Source: an uncultured Myxococcales bacterium
GTDB taxonomy: Bacteria > Myxococcota_A > UBA9042 > CAIXZC01
Assembly (NCBI GenBank): GCA_903895725.1
Contig: CAITUV010000046.1
Span: forward strand, 62,001-126,000
DNA length: 64,000 bases
Direction: 5' to 3'
Under the pieces are notes generated by a model. That model had not been told where the DNA came from. It saw only the letters and a program-made list of their open reading frames with translations, and ran no database searches. Shown here piece by piece: positions 42,474 to 50,218 of the stretch. Both the position numbers and the translations under genes were made by a program. The first letter of the stretch is position 1; each line of letters starts with the position of its first letter.

Positions 42474-44312
42474 ACCCAGCGTCGGCAGAGGCCCGGTGCC
42501 GAAGTCGATGCTGCCTCCCTGGGGCGCCCCCTCTGCTCCGTTGAACGAGCCGACCGCAGCGAACCTGCCGCCGGCTGTGGCTGCCACGGCGTACCCGATG
42601 TCGTCGTCCGGTCCTCCGAAAGCGGCGGACCACACGTGGCTCCCTCCGGCCGAAAGCTTGAAGAGAAGGACTTCTGCCATCTTCCCAGAGGGCCCGCCGG
42701 GCCCCAGCGCTCCTCCGCCAACGTCGATCTCCGGGCTGAAGAATGCCCCGCCGACGTACACGCTTCCGGCCGCGTCCACGGCCACGTTCTTGGCCAGGTC
42801 CCAGTCGAAGCCACCGTGCGCCAGCGACCACTGGTGGACACCGCCTGCATTGAGCCGAGCGACGAACAAGTCATGGTAGCCCGAGGGACCGACGTGCTCG
42901 AACTTGGGCCCTCCGAAGCTGATGAAGGGGCTCTGGAAGGAGCCGACGACGGCCACACCCCCGTCCGGGGCAACGGCGATGCAGTGGCACGCATCGTGCT
43001 CCGGGCCACCCCAGGACTCCCCCCAGGCGACCTTCCCCTGAGTGTCGAAGCGGGCAACCCACGCATCCCCCTTGCCTGCATTCTTGAGACTCAGCCCCTC
43101 GGCTTCCAGCTTGCCCCCCTCGAATCCGCCAGCAGCGTACACGTTGCCACTTGCATCCATTGCAGTCCCATGGGCATAGGAAAACGTCGAGCCGCCGAGC
43201 CCGGTCGACCAGACAGGGTCTCCGTCGGCATCGAAGCGGGCGACGACGACATCGTACTTGCCACCACTACTGGAATTCTCGAGCGCCTCGCCACCGAGCG
43301 AGAGCTGTGGACTGCTGAAGTAGCCGCCCACCGCAATCGTACCGTCCGGACCGGTGCTCATCCCGAACACAGCGTCGTCCAGCTGGCCACCAAATCGTTT
43401 GGCCCAGATCAGGTTGCCGTCCGGACTCACCCGCAGCAGGAAGATGTCCATCTTGCCTGCTCCCGACAGGGTCTCGTCGCCCACGAAGAGCGTGTCGCTC
43501 GTGGTATAGCCGGACACCACGGTGTTTCCGTCGGAGTCCACGGCCAAAGCTCGAATTCGATCGTCCCCAAGGCCGCCGAACACCAGAGTCCAGGCAAGAT
43601 CCCCATCGGCCTCGTAGCCGGCCAGGAATGCATCCGTCGTTGTTTGCGACCCCTTACCGAAGGGGACAGGCACCTTCTTCCCGGCCAGCGAGATTTCCGT
43701 GCTCATGGTCTGTCCGCCCACGACGAGCCGACCGTCCGGCCCCAACCCGACCCCGGTCGCCAGGTCCATCATCGAGCCACCGATACTCCCGGCCCAGGTT
43801 GCCACGGGAACGGCGATGCACTCGCCGCCCACGCAGAGGGTTCCCGACGGACAGGAGGGGCAGTCGGTGCCCTCCCCGTCCGACTCGTCGGCATCGCTCG
43901 GTGCAGGCCCGTCCGCCCCCTCGACATCGCTCGGTGCAGGCCCGTCCGCCCCCTCGACATCGCTCGGTGCAGGCCCGTCCGCCCCCTCGACATCGCTCGG
44001 TGCAGGCCAGTCCGACTCGTCGGCATCGCTCGGTGCAGGCCCGTCCGCCCCCTCGACATCGCTCGGTGCAGGCCAGTCCGACTCGTCGGCATCGCTCGGT
44101 GCAGGCCCGTCCGCCCCCTCGACATCGCTCGGTGCAGGCCCGTCCGCCCCCTCGACATCGCTCGGAGCAGGCCCGTCCGACGTGCGAGAATCACCCCCAG
44201 TGTTCGAGGTGCCGCCTCCGCACGCAAGCAGCAGCGCAAGTGCCGCGCCAAACCATTGGAGCCGGATTGGTCTCCACACGCCCTCGCATCTCGAAATGCT
44301 CGAACGCCCCAT
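42441..44312 (-). CDS. Lipoprotein with 11-residue repeats and SBBP beta-propeller
   Basis: 623 residues from the ATG at 44312, seven bases after GGGAGG. A signal peptide (LQWFGAALALLLAC) has a lipobox with the Cys at 31. Residues 46-144 are nine tandem 11-residue repeats of the type D(G/W)PAPSD(V/A)(E/D)(G/E)(A/S), acidic and Pro-rich, probably an extended stalk. A short Cys module (CPSCPSGTLCVGGEC) follows. The rest is an SBBP-type beta-propeller of about eight blades with the pattern D-x-(G)-N-x-x-V-x-G-x-x-x-S and recurring W near each blade edge (GDPVWSTGLGG, GNLIWAKRFGG). The layout fits a surface-exposed binding protein. The gene 3' end is tandemly repeated. Confidence 0.85.
   Translation of the reverse strand: MGRSSISRCEGVWRPIRLQWFGAALALLLACGGGTSNTGGDSRTSDGPAPSDVEGADGPAPSDVEGADGPAPSDADESDWPAPSDVEGADGPAPSDADESDWPAPSDVEGADGPAPSDVEGADGPAPSDVEGADGPAPSDADESDGEGTDCPSCPSGTLCVGGECIAVPVATWAGSIGGSMMDLATGVGLGPDGRLVVGGQTMSTEISLAGKKVPVPFGKGSQTTTDAFLAGYEADGDLAWTLVFGGLGDDRIRALAVDSDGNTVVSGYTTSDTLFVGDETLSGAGKMDIFLLRVSPDGNLIWAKRFGGQLDDAVFGMSTGPDGTIAVGGYFSSPQLSLGGEALENSSSGGKYDVVVARFDADGDPVWSTGLGGSTFSYAHGTAMDASGNVYAAGGFEGGKLEAEGLSLKNAGKGDAWVARFDTQGKVAWGESWGGPEHDACHCIAVAPDGGVAVVGSFQSPFISFGGPKFEHVGPSGYHDLFVARLNAGGVHQWSLAHGGFDWDLAKNVAVDAAGSVYVGGAFFSPEIDVGGGALGPGGPSGKMAEVLLFKLSAGGSHVWSAAFGGPDDDIGYAVAATAGGRFAAVGSFNGAEGAPQGGSIDFGTGPLPTLGGRDSFYVVFD
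43881..44177. repeat. 33 bp in-frame tandem repeat, nine copies
   Basis: Nine near-identical 33 bp units encode the 11-residue stalk repeats of the propeller lipoprotein. Two sub-types alternate (PSDVEGA and PSDADES). The high identity at silent positions points to recent expansion and likely length variation between strains. Confidence 0.95.
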
Positions 44313-44521
44313 CCCATGCCCTCCCGGCCAGTCGATCGCCCTCGCTTCGCCAAACGATGTACTCTGCCCGACTGGCGGCGTCAAGGAATGAGGATTCCGC
44401 CTGGAAACGCAGCACAGTCCCACCCCGATCACCGCCGAGCGCTTGTGCCCGGCTGCGGATTGTGGACAACGCCGGGCCAGCACCCAACGCCGTCGTCCCC
44501 CGCCTGGTTGCCCCGGCCCCG

Positions 44522-45358
44522 TCAGGAGCCGGAGGTCGTCAGACCGCTGGATTCGGGCACTCTGCGAGGGGCTTTGCTCCGGGCTTCCTCCACGGCCTGC
44601 TCCAGCGCCATTCGAAGGCGCACCGCCAGCAGCACGCCGTCCTCAACTTCTGCTTGGGTCCCTCGCTGGACGTTGCGCAGCCGGGTACCCATGGCGTCGG
44701 CCAGGTCGATCGTGGAAATGCCTGCCGTCGCCGCAAGCTGCGAAGCAGCCGCTCGAGCCGTCACCAGAGGACTCCCCCGTCCAGCCAGGGAGGGACCGAC
44801 TGCCAGGGCCGCACCTGCCGCTGCCACCAGTCTGGCCGCGCCCAGGGCTCGGACAAGCCGATCAGCAGCGGGAACCAGCGGGGCGGTGGGCAGGCCCACG
44901 ACTGCCATCGCCTCCTCGATGCGGAATCGAGGGAGAAAGGTGTGAAGCGACAGCCCCAGCACACCCACCCTTCTGGCACCAATCAGGTCCTGGAAACAAG
45001 ATCCCGTCCACAGCGCAGGATCGGCGGAAACCCCGTGATGGGGCAGCTGCGTCAGATGGTACCGAACCAGACTCTGAAGATGACTCCGGCTCTCGATGCT
45101 CCGAACGTCGGTGCCTCGTCGGATGGGCACGTCAGTCGTCGGTCGAAGGGCCAGACTGATCGAGCGGGCAATCCGTCCAGCCTGCTTCCTGTCGCAGCAG
45201 ACAACGACATGTACGTGGTCATCCACGATACTGAAAAGCAGCATCCTGGCACCGGCGGTTTCGGCCAGGGTTCGGACTGCACAACGCAGCCCCTCCTCGG
45301 TCCTGAAGATGGTCCCTCGACCGGTCGCAACCAAGGTGAGATGCCAGAGCCTTTCCAT
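44522..45358 (-). CDS. HUH (Y1) transposase-family protein, RAYT-like
   Basis: 278 residues; the ATG at 45358 follows AAGGAGG by seven bases. The N-terminal half fits the Y1 transposase fold of IS200 and REP-associated tyrosine transposases. It has a strand with the metal-binding pair H48-V-H50 (VDDHVHVVVCC), and a candidate catalytic tyrosine Y100 in SLVRYHLTQLPHHG. A segment follows that resembles the family's conserved P-x-x-W...LLG-x-R ending (ADPALWTGSCFQDLIGARR). The C-terminal about 70 residues look like a helix-turn-helix. RAYTs are single-copy, domesticated relatives of IS200 that process hairpin REP repeats. A 51 bp tandem array with hairpins lies 94 bases upstream. GC and codon use match the chromosome, so it is not a recent arrival. 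Confidence 0.75.
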   Translation of the reverse strand: MERLWHLTLVATGRGTIFRTEEGLRCAVRTLAETAGARMLLFSIVDDHVHVVVCCDRKQAGRIARSISLALRPTTDVPIRRGTDVRSIESRSHLQSLVRYHLTQLPHHGVSADPALWTGSCFQDLIGARRVGVLGLSLHTFLPRFRIEEAMAVVGLPTAPLVPAADRLVRALGAARLVAAAGAALAVGPSLAGRGSPLVTARAAASQLAATAGISTIDLADAMGTRLRNVQRGTQAEVEDGVLLAVRLRMALEQAVEEARSKAPRRVPESSGLTTSGS

Positions 45359-45451
45359 GTGTCTGCCTCCTTCTTTGTCGGACAACTGATTCAGCGTCAA
45401 CCCGCCCGGCCGCTCCAGAGCGTGCCGCAGTCCCGAGCTCCCGGGAGAGCC

Positions 45452-45674
45452 GAGCGTCACAACTCGCCGGATGATGGAACATCGGCCGACTTATGACGCC
45501 AGGAGCGTCACAACTCGCCGGATGATGGAACATCGGCCGACTTACGACGCCAGGAGCGTCACAACTCGCCGGATGATGGAACATCGGCCGACTTATGACG
45601 CCAGGAGCGTCACAACTCGCCGGATGATGGAACATCGGCCGACTTATGACGCCAGGAGCGTCACAACTCGCCGG
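45452..45674. repeat. 51 bp tandem repeat with hairpin at each junction
   Basis: Copies start at 45452, 45503, 45554, 45605 and 45656 (the last partial), period exactly 51 bp and nearly identical. Junctions contain TGACGC-CAGGA-GCGTCA, a 6 bp perfect stem with 5-base loop (45494-45510 and every 51 bases; the second has one mismatch at the outer pair), and each unit holds the palindrome TCGGCCGA. The period is a multiple of three, so long open frames cross it on both strands, but none has a ribosome site or a recognised domain. Confidence 0.92.
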
Positions 45675-45932
45675 TCGAGCATCCTGCAAGGTATTCCGAG
45701 CTGCTCCAATGCCCCGGATGTGTTCCAATTGGTCCTCATCCCGCCGCCTCTGCAACGGTTATCGACACGAGAGCGGGGAGTCGTACAAGAACGCCAGATT
45801 CCTCCAATGTTTCCGTGGAGTTCGACGGGACGCATTGCGAAGGGGCTCCCGGGCCGATGGGATTGCCGAGTGCCGGACCACGCCTGCGACGCGGGAATTG
45901 CCACGGCGGTCCCGACCATGTACACTGGCCGC
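45675..45932. other. Intergenic stretch before the GMC oxidoreductase
   Basis: No gene is recognised. The frame of the downstream oxidoreductase stays open upstream through this stretch and the repeats, but the residues before its FAD motif have no family resemblance. No clear promoter or ribosome site could be picked out. Confidence 0.4.
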
Positions 45933-47567
45933 ATGGACACCCCGGCTCCTGCAGTCTACGATTTCCTGGTCATCGGCTCCGGCTTCGGCGGGAGCGTGTC
46001 CGCTCTTCGGCTAGTGGAGAAGGGCTACTCCGTGGCCGTGCTGGAAGCGGGCAAGCGGTATCGGCCGGAGGACTTTCCGGAGTCCAACTGGAACGTGTTC
46101 AGGCATCTCTGGGCCCCGGCGTTGCGTTGCTTCGGGATATTGAGGATCTCGTTCCTGTCCGACGTGCTGATCCTCCATGGCGCCGGCGTCGGGGGGGGGA
46201 GCCTGGTATACGCCAACACGCTGCTCGTGCCTCCGGACGCTTTCTTCCAGGATCCGCAATGGTCGGGGATGAAGGACTGGAAGGGGACGCTGGCACCGTA
46301 CTACCGGACGGTCAAGTCCATGTTGGGGGTGGTCCGCAACGAGCACGAGACTCCGGCGGATCGGGTGCTGCGCGAGGCTGCAACCCGACTCGGCTACGGG
46401 CATACGTATCGGATGCAGGATGTTGGGGTGTACTTCGGCAAGCCGGAGGTGACGGTGCCGGACCCGTACTTTGGTGGGCGAGGACCGGAGCGAACGGGCT
46501 GTCACTTGTGCGGCGGCTGCATGGTCGGATGCCGCTACAATGCGAAGAACACGCTGGACCGCAACTATCTCTTCCTGGCTGAACGGGGCGGGGCAGCAGT
46601 GTTTCCCGAGACGAAGGCAACCCTGGTGAGGGAGCTGCACGGAGGAGGCTTCGAGGTCGAGACGATTCGCTCGACATCCTGGTTCTTCTCGAGGAAGAGG
46701 ACCTTCCGTTGCCGGAATCTCGTCCTGTCAGCCGGTGTGCTGGGGACGCTCGAGCTCCTGTTCCGGAGTCGGGAGAAAGGGGCTCTGCCCGGGCTGTCTC
46801 CGATGCTGGGGGCTCGCGTCCGGACGAACAGTGAGACCTTGTGCGGTGCTTCGGCGAGGGATGATCGGGTGGACTACTCGGAGGGGGTGGCGATCACGTC
46901 CTCGGTGTTCCCCGACGAAGTGACCCATGTCGAGCCGGTCCGGTATCCGCGAGGATCCGACCTGCTCAGCTTCCTGTCGACGCTGCAGACCGACGTGACT
47001 CGGGTGGCCTGGCACAGACCGTTCCTCTGGATGTGGAACCGGTTGCGACATCCGCTGGATGCGCTCCGGGTGATGTGGCCGTTCAAGTGGGCGCGGCGGA
47101 CCGTGATTCTGCTCGTGATGCAGACGCTGGACAACAGCATTCGGGTGTTCCGGAAGCGGCGGTGGTGGTGGCCGTTCCGCCGGAGCCTGGTGTCCACGGC
47201 TGAGCAGCGACGGGAGAAGGTACCGGCGACGATTCTCCAGGCACAGCCGTTGGCCCGGGAGCTTGCCGGTCAGATGGGGGGCATCCCGCAGAACGCAATC
47301 AACGAAGTCCTGTTGAACACGGCGATCACGGCGCACATTCTGGGAGGGTGCCCAATCGGACCGGACCCGGAGCATGGGGTCGTCGACGAGGGAGGGCGGG
47401 CCTACGGGCACCGGGGGCTCTATGTCGTGGATGGTTCCATTATTCCGGCCAACCTCGGGGTCAATCCCAGTCTCACCATTGCCGCCCTGGCGGAGCACGC
47501 GATGAGTCAGATCCAGCCCAAGTCCCAGCCGGCGCCGCCGCCTGCGGAAGGGCCTCCGGCCGTCTGA
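45933..47567 (+). CDS. GMC-family oxidoreductase (cholesterol-oxidase-like)
   Basis: 544 residues from the ATG at 45933; an ATG at 45918 is possible, and neither has a good ribosome site. FAD motif DFLVIGSGFGGSVSALRLVEKG at the start; a second FAD segment HGAGVGGGSLVYAN near 90; a four-Cys cluster GCHLCGGCMVGCRYNAKNT near 190; and the C-terminal active-site and FAD region HILGGCPIGPDP...GLYVVDGSIIPANLGVNPSLTIAALAEHAM. This is the membrane-associated cholesterol-oxidase branch of the GMC family. A basic, Trp-rich stretch in 350-420 (RKRRWWWPFRR) may bind membranes. The Cys cluster could hold a metal; this is inferred from spacing only. The substrate is unknown and likely a sterol or lipid alcohol. 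Confidence 0.85.
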   Translation: MDTPAPAVYDFLVIGSGFGGSVSALRLVEKGYSVAVLEAGKRYRPEDFPESNWNVFRHLWAPALRCFGILRISFLSDVLILHGAGVGGGSLVYANTLLVPPDAFFQDPQWSGMKDWKGTLAPYYRTVKSMLGVVRNEHETPADRVLREAATRLGYGHTYRMQDVGVYFGKPEVTVPDPYFGGRGPERTGCHLCGGCMVGCRYNAKNTLDRNYLFLAERGGAAVFPETKATLVRELHGGGFEVETIRSTSWFFSRKRTFRCRNLVLSAGVLGTLELLFRSREKGALPGLSPMLGARVRTNSETLCGASARDDRVDYSEGVAITSSVFPDEVTHVEPVRYPRGSDLLSFLSTLQTDVTRVAWHRPFLWMWNRLRHPLDALRVMWPFKWARRTVILLVMQTLDNSIRVFRKRRWWWPFRRSLVSTAEQRREKVPATILQAQPLARELAGQMGGIPQNAINEVLLNTAITAHILGGCPIGPDPEHGVVDEGGRAYGHRGLYVVDGSIIPANLGVNPSLTIAALAEHAMSQIQPKSQPAPPPAEGPPAV

Positions 47568-47575
47568 CCGCCCTC

Positions 47576-47665
47576 GGGCCGGGACCCGTTGTGGGGCGAC
47601 AACGAGCGGGTCGAGTGCCTGGGACCGGGATCCGCTGCGGGGCGACGTCTTGCGGGTTGAAAGCC
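47576..47665. repeat. Degenerate 45 bp duplication after the GMC gene
   Basis: Two diverged copies, 47576-47619 and about 47621-47665, sharing blocks such as GGGGCGAC, GCGGGT and AGNGCC. They begin nine bases after the oxidoreductase stop. This may be an older, decayed member of the gene-end repeats seen elsewhere in the window. Confidence 0.6.
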
Positions 47666-47726
47666 ATTCCGGCTGCGACCATATTGGGTGCGGAAGAGCG
47701 CTGTTCCTCTCGAAGAGGAGATAGAA

Positions 47727-49373
47727 ATGGAGCGGATCGGAGCGGAGACGACGGTTGCGGGATTGATCAGAGAGTATCCCGAGATGATGGATTGGCTGGT
47801 GGCCTACAACCCCAAGTTCGAGGCGCTGCGCAATCCCGTTCTGCGCAACACCATCGGGCGGGTTGCCACATTGCGGCAGGCGGCCGTCATTGCCGGAGTG
47901 GAGGTCGACAGACTCGTTGAGGACATCCGGCTGAAGCTCGGGCAGGCGGAGTCGGATGGCGGGCCCTCCGACCGGGAGGCACTCAAGGCGATCCTCAAGG
48001 ATCTTCATGGGGGGGCCGCCGTGGAGGAGGTCCAGGCCCGATTCAACCGGCTGGCGACACGGCTGGATGGTGCCCAGATAGCCAGGCTCGAGCAGGAATT
48101 GGTCCAGGAGGGCATGCCCATCCAGGAGATTCAGCGGCTCTGCGATGTCCACGCCAGACTCCTCGGGGGAGGCGGGAGCGATCCGCACGCTGCGGTCCAC
48201 GGCCATCGGGCGAATGCGGTACGGGCGTCGGACACCGGGGATTCCCAGGCGCAGGGGCAGGGTGTGGACGCACCCCAGGCGCCACAGGGTGCCACCCCGG
48301 GTGGGCAACCGGGACCCGATGGTCATCACCAGGTCCAGGAGCGCCCCGAGCTGTCGCCAGGGCATCCCGGCCACACGCTGATAGCGGAGAACGAGGTGCT
48401 GGAGGCCGATGCGATGCGACTGGAGGAACTGGTCGTTTCCCTCGACGTGTCGGCGGGTGCGAAGGGATTCCTGGAGCTTCGGGCCCAGCTGGAGGAGGGA
48501 CTGAAGCGGCTCTTGCGGGTCGACATCCACTACACGCGCAAGGAGAACCAGTTCTTCCCGTTCCTCGAGAGGCACGGGATCACCGCCCCACCGCAGGTCA
48601 TGTGGGCGGTCCACGACGAGATCCGGGCGAAGCTCAAGAAGACCCACGAGGCCCTTGCTGCAGGCGACGCAGGGGCGTTCAGGGCGGAGCTTGCGGGGGC
48701 CATCCACTCGATCCGCGAGATGATCTTCAAGGAGGAGCGCATCTTCCTGCCCCTGTGTCTGGCACAGTTCTCCATCGAGGAATGGGGGCATATCCGCCGC
48801 GGTGAGGGGGAAATCGGGTACATCCTGGATGCGCCGGTTCCGAATTGGGGTCCAGGGGCGGAAGGCCAGGCAGGGGGCGGTCCTGGAGATGGTGCGGGAT
48901 CCGGCAGCACTCCCGCCGGAGTCCCTGGCAGCGGTTCTGCCGTCGGGATGGATTTGCTCCAGCTCCGCAATGGCTCGCTGTCGCTGCCACAGCTCACGCT
49001 GATGCTGACCCATCTGCCGGTGGACATTACCTTCGTGGACGAGAACGACGAAGTGCGCTTCTACTCGGACACGAAGGAGAGGGTGTTTCCGCGCAGCCCG
49101 GGCGTGATCGGTCGCAAGGTCCAGAACTGTCATCCGCCCAAGAGCCTGCACGTGGTCAACGAGATCCTCGGGGCCTTCCGCCGAGGCGAGAAGGACGTGG
49201 CCGAGTTCTGGATCGAGCTCGGGGGACGGTTCCTGTACATCCGATACCTTGCGGTTCGAGATCCGCTCGGCAAGTACCGGGGATGCCTGGAGGTCATGCA
49301 GGATGCAACGAGGATTCGAGGGCTCCAGGGGCAGAGGCGGCTGCTGCAGTGGGGGGAGGAGCACAATGGCTGA
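47727..49373 (+). CDS. DUF1858/DUF438/hemerythrin/PAS sensor protein
   Basis: 548 residues; the ATG at 47727 follows GAGGAGATAGAA. Domain order: DUF1858 (about 1-65, with TVAGLIREYPEMMDWLVAYNPKFEAL), a DUF438 helical region (about 85-150), a linker, a hemerythrin-type HHE bundle (about 220-370; HYTRKENQFFPFLERHG, MWAVHDEIR, HSIREMIFKEERIFLP), a second linker, and a PAS domain (about 430-540; DITFVDENDEVRFYSDTKERVFPR, VIGRKVQNCHPPKS). The family is linked to diiron sensing of oxygen or nitric oxide and to repair of iron-sulfur centres. Both linkers are long, Gly/Pro/Gln-rich and not usual in relatives. It overlaps the cupin gene by eight bases. Confidence 0.87.
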   Translation: MERIGAETTVAGLIREYPEMMDWLVAYNPKFEALRNPVLRNTIGRVATLRQAAVIAGVEVDRLVEDIRLKLGQAESDGGPSDREALKAILKDLHGGAAVEEVQARFNRLATRLDGAQIARLEQELVQEGMPIQEIQRLCDVHARLLGGGGSDPHAAVHGHRANAVRASDTGDSQAQGQGVDAPQAPQGATPGGQPGPDGHHQVQERPELSPGHPGHTLIAENEVLEADAMRLEELVVSLDVSAGAKGFLELRAQLEEGLKRLLRVDIHYTRKENQFFPFLERHGITAPPQVMWAVHDEIRAKLKKTHEALAAGDAGAFRAELAGAIHSIREMIFKEERIFLPLCLAQFSIEEWGHIRRGEGEIGYILDAPVPNWGPGAEGQAGGGPGDGAGSGSTPAGVPGSGSAVGMDLLQLRNGSLSLPQLTLMLTHLPVDITFVDENDEVRFYSDTKERVFPRSPGVIGRKVQNCHPPKSLHVVNEILGAFRRGEKDVAEFWIELGGRFLYIRYLAVRDPLGKYRGCLEVMQDATRIRGLQGQRRLLQWGEEHNG

Positions 49374-49725
49374 TGACATCGGCATCTACGCCCAGGATTT
49401 TCCGAGGGCACAGGCGGTCGAGCTGGCCGGGCTGGTCGAGTACGGGACGGGGGCGGTCGTGAGCCGTACGCTGGCGAAGTCGCCGGCCTCGACTCTCACC
49501 CTGTTTGCCTTCGATCAGGGACAGGAGCTCAGCGAGCATACGGCGCCGTTCGACGCCCTGGTTCAGGTGCTCGACGGCACTGTCGAGCTGACCATCGGGG
49601 GCACACCGGTCCTGGCGACCGGAGGGCAGGCGGTCCTGATGCCCGCACATGTTCCGCACTCCCTGCGGGCGAAGTCCCGGATGAAGATGCTGCTCGTGAT
49701 GCTGCGGCAGGCACGCCAGGGATAG
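49366..49725 (+). CDS. Small cupin-domain protein
   Basis: 119 residues; the ATG overlaps the stop region of the hemerythrin-domain gene by eight bases, so the two are translationally coupled. It is a single double-stranded beta-helix with the two cupin motifs: SEHTAPFDALVQVLDGTVELTIGG and GQAVLMPAHVPHSLRA. The His in the first and in PAHVPHS could bind a metal, but the first motif has only one clear His and lacks the usual HxH, so activity is uncertain. Cupins with DUF438/hemerythrin partners are often annotated as nitric-oxide or redox response proteins; that is a contextual inference. Confidence 0.85.
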   Translation: MADDIGIYAQDFPRAQAVELAGLVEYGTGAVVSRTLAKSPASTLTLFAFDQGQELSEHTAPFDALVQVLDGTVELTIGGTPVLATGGQAVLMPAHVPHSLRAKSRMKMLLVMLRQARQG

Positions 49726-49782
49726 CGCGGCCTTTCGGAACCCGAGCACGTTCTAAGCCAGAGCCGGAGGCGGCGGGCCGAG

Positions 49783-49986
49783 AGTCCCCAGGATGTGCGG
49801 GCGGTTCCATTCAGAGGCGCCTGCCGCCAACCGAGGCCGTGAATCCCCGGGACATGCGGGCGGTTCGATTCAGAGGCGCCTGCTGCCAACCGAGGCCGTA
49901 GATTCCCCGGGACGTGCGGGCGGTTCGATTCAGAGGCGCCTGCTGCCAACCGAGGCCGTAGATTCCCCGGGACGTGCGAACGGTTC
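49783..49986. repeat. 60 bp tandem repeat abutting the DUF3343 stop
   Basis: CGGTTC-anchored units begin at 49802, 49861, 49921 and 49981 (period 59, 60, 60); the second and third copies are identical except the last two bases. A worn partial copy precedes the first. The rightmost copy runs into the stop codon (TCA on the plus strand at 49985) of the minus-strand DUF3343 gene, so the array lies between converging genes. Confidence 0.93.
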
Positions 49987-50218
49987 AGGGTACCGCCGGG
50001 AAGATCCCTGCTGTCTCGACGTGCGAGTCTTCCAGGAGGCGCACGACCACGGCGCTGTCCGTCTCCCGGAACCTGAGGCACAGCCCACAATCGGAGCTCA
50101 AGTGCCTTGGCACAGGGATGAGCTTGACCTCGAGGCCGGCTGCCCGGGTGATCTTCTCCGCCCGAAGCGCAGCGCTGGTGGAGTCGAACAGGGCGACGCT
50201 GAGGTGCTCGTCAGGCAT
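49985..50218 (-). CDS. DUF3343 small protein (Se/S-metabolism associated)
   Basis: 77 residues; the ATG at 50218 overlaps the cysteine desulfurase stop by eight bases. The motif SALRAEKITRAAGLEVKLIPVPRHLSSDCGLCLRF is characteristic of DUF3343, including the CGLCL pair near 45-50. DUF3343 proteins co-occur with YedE, YedF/TusA and SelD in selenium-using bacteria and are thought to act as small sulfur or selenium carriers, but no reaction is established. It is the last gene of a four-gene overlapping operon. Confidence 0.82.
   Translation of the reverse strand: MPDEHLSVALFDSTSAALRAEKITRAAGLEVKLIPVPRHLSSDCGLCLRFRETDSAVVVRLLEDSHVETAGIFPAVP

Noticed and set aside
45219..45755. Minus-strand 178-residue frame made of 17-residue repeats
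   Set aside because: It is the other strand of the 51 bp array and the first part of the transposase-like gene; no ribosome site or family.
45471..45932. Long N-terminal extension of the GMC oxidoreductase through the 51 bp repeats
   Set aside because: The repeat period is a multiple of three, so frames stay open by chance. The FAD motif begins right after the ATG at 45933, as in relatives.
46728..49385. 885-residue minus-strand frame
   Set aside because: Antisense to the GMC oxidoreductase and DUF438/hemerythrin genes; composition is rich in His/Arg/Pro as expected of a shadow.
49783..49986. tRNA-like T loop (GGTTCGATTC) inside the 60 bp repeats
   Set aside because: The flanks do not form a T stem, acceptor or anticodon arm; chance match.
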